In this document: positions 58,092 through 64,000 of the stretch, piece by piece
Layout of the letters: every line of letters begins with the position of its first letter
How positions within the stretch are numbered: the stretch's first letter is position 1
DNA from: Voacanga thouarsii
Lineage: Eukaryota > Streptophyta > Magnoliopsida > Gentianales > Apocynaceae
DNA length: 64,000 nucleotides
Assembly: GCA_026120185.1 (NCBI GenBank)
Contig: JANUWF010001659.1
Span: 5,952,001-6,016,000 of the forward strand
Direction: 5' to 3'
The notes under the pieces: generated by a model
What the model saw: only the letters and a program-made list of their open reading frames with translations
Database searches by the model: none
What the model was told of the DNA's origin: nothing
Position numbers and translations under genes: made by a program

Positions 58092-58111
58092 TTGCACGTC
58101 GTTGCTGGGGA
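58092..58111 (+). promoter_or_regulatory. Element G primer binding site (tRNA-Asp type)
   Basis: TTGCACGTCGTTGCTGGGGA resembles TGGCGCCGTTGCCGGGGA, the complement of the tRNA-Asp 3' end. Confidence 0.75.
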
Positions 58112-58759
58112 ATCGTTTATGGTAATATTCTAAAAACTTTAATTCTTATTAACTTAGCATTGTAATTATGTATGTATTTGTATATAGCACTAAATTGATT
58201 GTAAATAGTTGTTTCTACGTTTGTTGTGAATTTATTTATTTTACCAAATTGTACTTTGAGAAATATTTGATTATTTTTTGTGTAAATTTTATTCTTTTGG
58301 ACTTTGAGTGATTCAATTGATATGTTGATTTGTTTATACCTTATTCTTTGAATGATTGAGATTGTTATGGAAAATTTATTAGGTCGAGATATACTGGCTA
58401 TATTTTATTTTTGATGAATTAGTTGTGTTGATCATGGAAATATATTAGTATTATGGAGATGATTTTTATTATGCTTGAAAATTGGATTTTAAGTGTGGAT
58501 AATTGAACACGATCTATGGTGCATGGTAATGATCTATGGATTGGTCATTTGGAACTTTCTTGGAGCTATGCTTGAATTTTTGTTTAATTTTTGTAGATTC
58601 AAGGAATTGTTGCTTTTTCATTGATTTTAGTTTTGATTTGCAAATTGCAAAGTTGATTAGACAGTTTGCTATGGATAATGATTCATGGAAGGTTTATAAG
58701 TCCATTAGACGACAACACTCAAGAGTGTTATAATAATGAATTGATCAATGATGTCCATA

Positions 58760-59884
58760 GGGTTCATTCTTCCTCTGTTCCTTATCTGGATCGATTAAAA
58801 AAGGAGAAAAATGATGAGTAGTTCAAAAAATTCTTGAAGCTATTCAAAGAGTTGTAGATAAATCTTTCGCTTTTGACACAAATGCCCAAATATGCTAAAT
58901 TCTTGAAAGATATCCTGTCCAACAAAATGGAACTGGAAGAGCTACCCATTGTAATATTGAATGACGAATGTTCTTCTATCCTTCAATGCAAAGAAAAGCT
59001 GCCACAAAAATTGAAAGATCCAGGGAGTTTCTTTATCCCTTGTGTGATTGGTAGCATTAATTTTGGCACTGCACTAGCAGATTTAGGGGCTAGTAAAAAT
59101 CTGTTACCATATAACACTTTTTTTAAGCTAGCTCTAGGTAAACTAAAAACCACTATAGGATGAGTATCCAATTAGAAGATAGATCTATTAAATATCCTAG
59201 AACGATTGTGGAAGATATTCTTGTTAAGTTTGATAAATTAATTTTTCTAGTTGATTTTATTATTCTTGACATGGATGAGGATTCTAAAGTTCCATTGATT
59301 CTACGTAGACCTTTCCTAGCCACCACAACAGCTATTATAGATGTCCACAAAGGAAAATTGACCTTAAGAGTTGAGGATGAGGAGGTTACCTTTAGAATTT
59401 CCAAGGGCATAAAACATTCATCTACACAAGATGATTCCTGCTTTATGATTGATATTCTTGATGAGTGCACTTATGATTTTGTACAGAAACACTTTGCTCA
59501 AATGACTGAGGATGCAATAATGGAATAAATTGAGCAAGATACTTAAGGATTTTAAGCCCACAAGGAGCATTCTACGGATAACTTTGAACTAATAGTTTTT
59601 GAAGTTATTGAGAAGTCAATCTTGGAAGTATGAGATCATATGCTGAGGGCCCTTCAAAACTAGAATTGAAAGAGTTGCTTGATTATCTTGAGTAAGCATT
59701 TTTGGCTCAAGGGAATAATTTGTCAGTGATCATTGCAAAATATTCAAAGAAAGAGCAAAGGCAGTAGTTCGTTCAAGTTCTGTAAGGACACTAGAAAGCT
59801 ATTAGATGGAAGTATTGTATACCCCATTTCAGGCAGCATGTAGGAAAGCCCTACACATGTAGTAGCAAAGAAAGGAGGTATGAC
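58760..59884 (+). pseudogene. Element G protease and start of reverse transcriptase
   Basis: Blocks in order: PYLDRLKKEK (near 58783), MTQMPKYAKFLKDILSNKME (58873), KLKDPGSFFIPCVIGS, the protease site ALADLGASKNLLPYN (near 59073-59117), a frameshift at 59160, SIQLEDRSIKYPRTIVEDIL, DMDEDSKVPLILRRPFLATT and DVHKGKLTLRVEDEEVTFRI. These are diagnostic of Athila/Tat gypsy proteases. Then LGPSKLELKELLDYLE and GNNLSVIIAKYSKKEQRQ lead to reverse transcriptase. A deletion joins AIRWK directly to YPISGSM, stop, ESPTHVVAKKGGMTI (59815-59888). Most of gag is missing. Confidence 0.88.
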
Positions 59885-60433
59885 TATTGGTATTATGCCT
59901 TAGAAACAATTATTTATACAATATATTTTGCATATTTGTTCAATAGAATGCCTTCTTTATCTTTCAGTTCATTTAATTACTTCATACATTAATATGAATA
60001 AATCTGATAAATAAAGTCCCAAAAAAAATGTAAAATGTTAAGAAAATTATGATGGAAATCATACTATGAGATTCGTACTACACTATGTAATGCCCATACC
60101 TAAACTATCCTTAGTCAAGGTATTAATAAGATAAGAAATCATCAATGCACCAAGACTTTCACGTATTGGACTTCTTGATTAAATCAAGTAGTAGTTTTCA
60201 TATCTGCGATAATTGTGGTAATCAAAGTTAACATATGGATCCCTGTTATGTGAATAAGTTTATTTGATGACTAAATCATGAGATAATCACATAGATAACT
60301 ATTAGTGCCAGTGATAGAATCTCATTATAGGCAAAGTGCAAGTATCCTTGGACTTGAGATCGCTAACGTATTTTGTTTATTGAGTGTTGTAGTTTGATTC
60401 CTATCCTTGGAATCTCTTGGAGACGGCCTATGA
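59885..60433 (+). mobile_element. Truncated family B LTR (copy B4)
   Basis: The first ~550 bases of a B LTR, strongly diverged: GGTATTATGCC, AATGCCTTCTTTATCTTTCAGTT, AAGAAAATTATGATGGAAATCAT, GTTAACATATGGATCC, AGTGCAAGTATCCTTGGACTTGAGATC, ending at GACGGCCTATGA. Confidence 0.85.
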
Positions 60434-60564
60434 TACCCTTCTCTAAAGAGTTATTTCTTTCATAAAGTATACAATGTATGAATTAATTTGCAAGGACAAA
60501 AATAATAATAATGGAGGAAGAAGAAGTTATTTGGAGGAAAAGGATTGGTTACTGCCTAAAATAC

Positions 60565-60607
<43 letters not shown>

Positions 60608-60913
60608 GTACACATGTATGTATTTCTTTAAAAAAATACTATATGATGGCCTACGAGACCGAACATATTTAACTAGGTGATAGCCCACTTCATTAAATGA
60701 CATTAGATATTTTTACATTTTCTTCCATAAGTTTTCAAGATACTACATAACATATTTTCAAATTCATTATTTTAATTTTATAAAAGTAGCCCACAATGGT
60801 TGACTATGCTTTGACTTTGGAAAAGTCATTTGACTATTACATTTTCTATAAGCTTCTTAGATACTCTAAAATAAGCTATTATGTTCTGCAATCTTTTCTT
60901 AGTTTAAAATCAA
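60434..60913. other. Unassigned AT-rich DNA with (CA)n run
   Basis: No gene is seen. A (CA)n microsatellite of about 15 units lies at 60569-60598. ATGGTTGACTATGCTTTGACTTTG (60797-60820) contains TTGAC-type words but has no neighbour that would make it a promoter. Confidence 0.5.
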
Positions 60914-61160
60914 AGGACTGCATAAAGCGTATAAGTTCTCAAGTCACATAGATTTATGCCCAAATATAACGAGAAAGATTTAGCTTTGTAATAGAAAAAC
61001 ACTTAGCTGCAATGAGGTTTAGAAAGCCGAGGGACTCACATAAAACATACAAGTTCTCAAGTCACGTAGATAAAATATTCATGTTCAAATATAATGAGAA
61101 ACATTTAGCATTGTAATAGAAAAACACTTAGCTGCAACAATGTTTAGAAAGTGGAGGGAC
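60914..61160. repeat. Tandem duplication, ~118-bp unit
   Basis: Two adjacent copies, about 85% alike by eye. AAGTTCTCAAGTCAC occurs at 60933 and 61051, and AATAGAAAAACACTTAGCTGCAA near 60990 and 61109. GGGACT-AC ends each unit (61031 and 61156). Confidence 0.85.
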
Positions 61161-62487
61161 TAACCTTGTGTAATACTATTGCGTAGCAATATAGTGTCCT
61201 TAATCCTTCACAAAATCCATAGAGTGGACACACCTATATCAAAGATTATTCCATGCCTCACTTAGTATCTATGGTTCACAACCAACATATATTGCTAACA
61301 AAATATATCAACAAGGAAATTCTTGATTTCCTAACTTCTTATTTTCCATTAGAAATGAAAATGCATAACTTAAACTAATCAACGTCCATATGGCCATTTC
61401 TTTTTCCTTTATTCAACATGTACCCAAGGCCTTCATATATCCTTTTCACTTCTCATCCATCTATTAATGGTAATGAAACAAATCATGAATTCATTTTTCT
61501 TAAGAAAATTGCAGCATTTCTTTCATCATGGAATACTTTTTTCATCATAACTTTTTATTCACTGGTCTACATGACTTGAAATTTGTGCCAAAATGCTTCT
61601 AAGATGTTTAGCTACAAGCTCATGAACATGCTACAATCAAATCTGGAATCGGCTTCAAATTGCTGCAAGTAAAATCTTGCCATTTTTCTAGAATGATATC
61701 ACTTTCTTGAAAAAAAAAAAATGCATTCTCCATATTTTCCATTCTCATTTTAACACTTAACCATCACTTAATTGTTTTCATTCATCATCTTAACATCACA
61801 AAATCTCCCTAGTTTTAGTCATGAAGAAAATAGCACCATCACGTACATGAAGCAATAAAAAGAATAGCCATGAATTGATATGCTAATCTTTTATTTTCCT
61901 CAACAATCACAATATCTTTACTTTATTTCTTTCATTCTTTGATTTCTTGCATAAATACAGCTAGAATCAATTATTAATAACTCCTCCAAAACACATTCAA
62001 ACATCACAAAAACCACAACAAGCAATTCCTCAAATCCAACACCACAAAGCTCTAACAAATCGTTGTTACAACAATATTTCTTCACCAAGCATATACCATA
62101 ATTTATCCTAGTTTTCCATGAAAAATCACATCAAAATACTCCTTACAAGACAAGGAATACTTTTAATTCATGAAAGAAAGGCTTTCACTTTATGTTTGAA
62201 GATTTCTTGGCTTGAAATTGCCCAAGCTTTTTTTCTTTCTTCCTTTCCCTCTTTTCATTACAATTTTCTCTCTTTCATTCCTTTTTCTTTTATTTTCCTT
62301 TCTATCTCTTTTCTTGCTGATTTTTGGCTGCAAAAAATGGCCTCCACCACCATTTCTCTTCTATTTTTAGCCAAAGTCACCATGTGGTCAAAATAAAAGT
62401 CATGGACACTTTTATGTTTTGAGAAGTTGGTGGAACTTAGTAGAATGTCTGATAACATCTTAGAAACTTGTAGCTCTTGGTGGAATA
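61161..62487. other. Unassigned AT-rich DNA
   Basis: Pyrimidine-rich stretches (62220-62320) and short open frames, the longest 92-96 codons overlapping on both strands at 62118-62548. None resembles a known protein. It may be an old LTR or intergenic sequence. Confidence 0.4.
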
Positions 62488-63698
62488 TGATAGGAGTCGC
62501 CCTGGGCCTAAAGTTCAATCTAAAGAAGGGGGAAGGATGATCAGCCACAACTCATGTCTTCTTCGATAAAGAAAATCTTGAAGAGGATTCAAGGAGGTTA
62601 TCAAGCGAATAAAGTCAACAATCATAGGTCCAAGAGATATGTGAAGAAATGGATGGTGAAAGAGAGGCCAAATGGAGAACAAAAATGCCAACAATCCTTG
62701 TGGAATGACAAGCAATTAAATAGCTAAGGACTGGACATCAACGGAGATTATGATGGAATGCAATTAAAGAAAGTTTCAAAAAGAAATAAACTTGACTTCA
62801 AGATTATTTGGAATATCAAGGAATCATCCAAGATAATATTGGAGGTCCACAACTAGACTTAGGTTGCAAAATATCAAGGGAACATACGAGAAAATTGTGC
62901 TGCAAAAGCGAGGACTGAGCAGTACGTGGGATAGCTGTTTAACTGGTAGCCCGCATCGGCTTATCCAGGAAAATCAACACCTACTTATTACTACTGAGAA
63001 AATCATGGGTTACCTAAGCTGATCTAATGCTAGTTTAACCGCTCAAATTGGCACCAGCTTATATCGAGACTAGCCTAAATTTTTGCTATTTTTCATATTT
63101 TTAGTTTAAGTGCTTTTTTTTTTTTAATTCCTATGAGTTTTCTTACATTTTTACTTATTTTAAGGTATATAATAGGGGTTAAACACTTGTATTAAGGCCA
63201 CCTAATTCTATGTTTATCTTACTAATTAGTTAAGATTTTTTGGGGGACTATAAATACCCAATTATAGCTTTGTAAACAAAATTTTTGGATATTTTGAATT
63301 GAGAAATCAGATTTGTTTTCTCTAGAGAGAGTTCTTGAGGGTAATCCTCTTGGGTGATTCCTGTATTTATCAAAACAAATCAAAAGGCTTAGTCTCACCT
63401 TTGATCTTGTCTATAAACTTTAAAGGATAATCTTCATCTTTTACTTAAATTGGGTCTTAGGATTTCATCCATTCTAGGGTTCTTTTTGGGTTCAAGTTAG
63501 GGTGCCTTCAAATTCCTACCCTTGATGTTCTAATCTATTGTTATATTGGGGTGTTTAGGTGTCTTTGAAATAGACTAGATTCATACTATCACAAGAGTGT
63601 TAATTTACTTTACATTTCAGTCTTCCTCTGTGAGGGTTTGGTTGGGTCCTTGTTCTTAAGTTTAATCCACATGTTTTGGTGCATCACAAGATCATATG
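62488..63698 (+). repeat. A2 5' LTR
   Basis: About 1211 bp. Last third: CTATAAATACCCAATTATAG (63249-63268, TATA region), CTTAGTCTCACCTTTGATCT, GATGTTCTAATCTATTG and CACAAGAGTGTTAATTT align with 6306-6740 and 300-600. The middle has a GC-richer block at 62935-63080. Confidence 0.82.
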
Positions 63699-63702
63699 AA
63701 AA

Positions 63703-63714
63703 TGGTATCACAGC
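63703..63714 (+). promoter_or_regulatory. A2 primer binding site
   Basis: TGGTATCACAGC, one base off the initiator-Met type TGGTATCAGAGC, lies a few bases after the LTR end. Confidence 0.75.
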
Positions 63715-64000
63715 TTGCTTTATGTTGATTCTAACAACCGATTTTTCTTGGGCTACTGTACAATCTTTTTCAAGATTTGTTGAAATTTTTTTCAATTTTC
63801 GTCACTATTTTTCTTGCAATTTTTGAATTCTAGGAACTCAATATTATGCCGTGAACTTGATGCTAAATTAATCATATATGTTAGTATGATATTTGAGGAA
63901 TATTTTGGTTTGGAAAATTATTGATTTGAACCACATATTACTACAAATCTCTTATTCCGTAACTAAATTTCTTGCAATTTTTATGGGCTGAAATTTTTTT

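Larger units (their letters stand above)
56227..59884 (+). mobile_element. Element G: Athila/Tat-type gypsy remnant
   Basis: A probable 5' LTR (56227-58086), tRNA-Asp primer site and a shortened gag-pol with protease and the very start of reverse transcriptase, then a B LTR fragment at 59885. No 3' LTR is seen. The LTR start TGATGAGTGCTC is an inference from sequence style. Confidence 0.75.
62488..64000 (+). mobile_element. Second family A element (A2), left end
   Basis: The LTR runs from 62488 (TGATAGGAGTCGCC) to about 63698 (ATCATATGA), then a primer site and ~285 bases of leader matching 644-925. It lacks the 24-base primer-site duplication of element A. The rest lies beyond the window. 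Confidence 0.82.

Noticed and set aside
60914..61160. CRISPR-like repeat
   Set aside because: Only two long adjacent units without spacers, in a plant genome.
62118..62548. Overlapping 92- and 96-codon frames on both strands
   Set aside because: Pyrimidine-rich low-complexity DNA; a Phe/Ser/Leu-rich product with no domain.

Overview
The window is nuclear DNA of a flowering plant: AT-rich, full of long terminal repeats (LTRs), initiator-Met and Asp tRNA primer sites, and Ty1/copia and Ty3/gypsy gag-pol remains. I found no cellular gene, rRNA, tRNA gene or CRISPR array. The species cannot be named from the sequence. Almost all of the first 60 kb can be explained as LTR retrotransposons inserted into one another, every one of them decayed by stops, frameshifts and deletions.

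Families used below. A: a Ty3/gypsy family with ~1.2 kb LTRs starting TGATAGG. B: a copia family with ~1.7 kb LTRs, TGTTAG...CCAACA. C/D: a second copia family with ~1.9 kb LTRs (copies C1, D1, D2). E and G: Ty3/gypsy elements of Athila/Tat type with a tRNA-Asp primer site. F: an older Ty3/gypsy element on the minus strand.

Layout. 1-272 is a minus-strand B LTR inside the 5' LTR of element A. A (273-6759, +) keeps gag and protease only and contains a solo B LTR (926-2636). 6760-8048 is minus-strand F (gag/protease). C1 (8049-44016, +) sits inside F; the front of F reappears at 44022-44654. C1's 3' LTR is split by D1 (16532-42803, minus), with target duplication TAGAG/TAAAG. D1's 3' LTR holds a solo B LTR (17902-19614), and its pol holds a 951-bp hAT-like non-autonomous transposon (22011-22961). 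D1's 5' LTR is split by E (28421-42527, +), and E holds a complete B element (31973-40325, +) with a perfect GTTTA target duplication. This is a nest five levels deep: F > C1 > D1 > E > B. Right of it lie a truncated B LTR (45204-46382) cut by copia D2 (46383-55297, minus), unassigned AT-rich DNA, gypsy G (56227-59884, +) cut by a B LTR fragment (59885-60433), a 118-bp tandem duplication, unassigned DNA, and the left end of a second A element (62488 to the window end).

No element looks able to move on its own. All four copia integrases have lost at least one catalytic residue, D1's reverse transcriptase has YVDG instead of YVDD, and A, E and G lack most or all of pol. The least expected signal is a GC-rich word (about GGCGCC-GGTCCATTCTG) found in LTRs or leaders of unrelated gypsy (A, E) and copia (B) families. 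I found no host or defence system. All comparisons were made by eye on the raw sequence.
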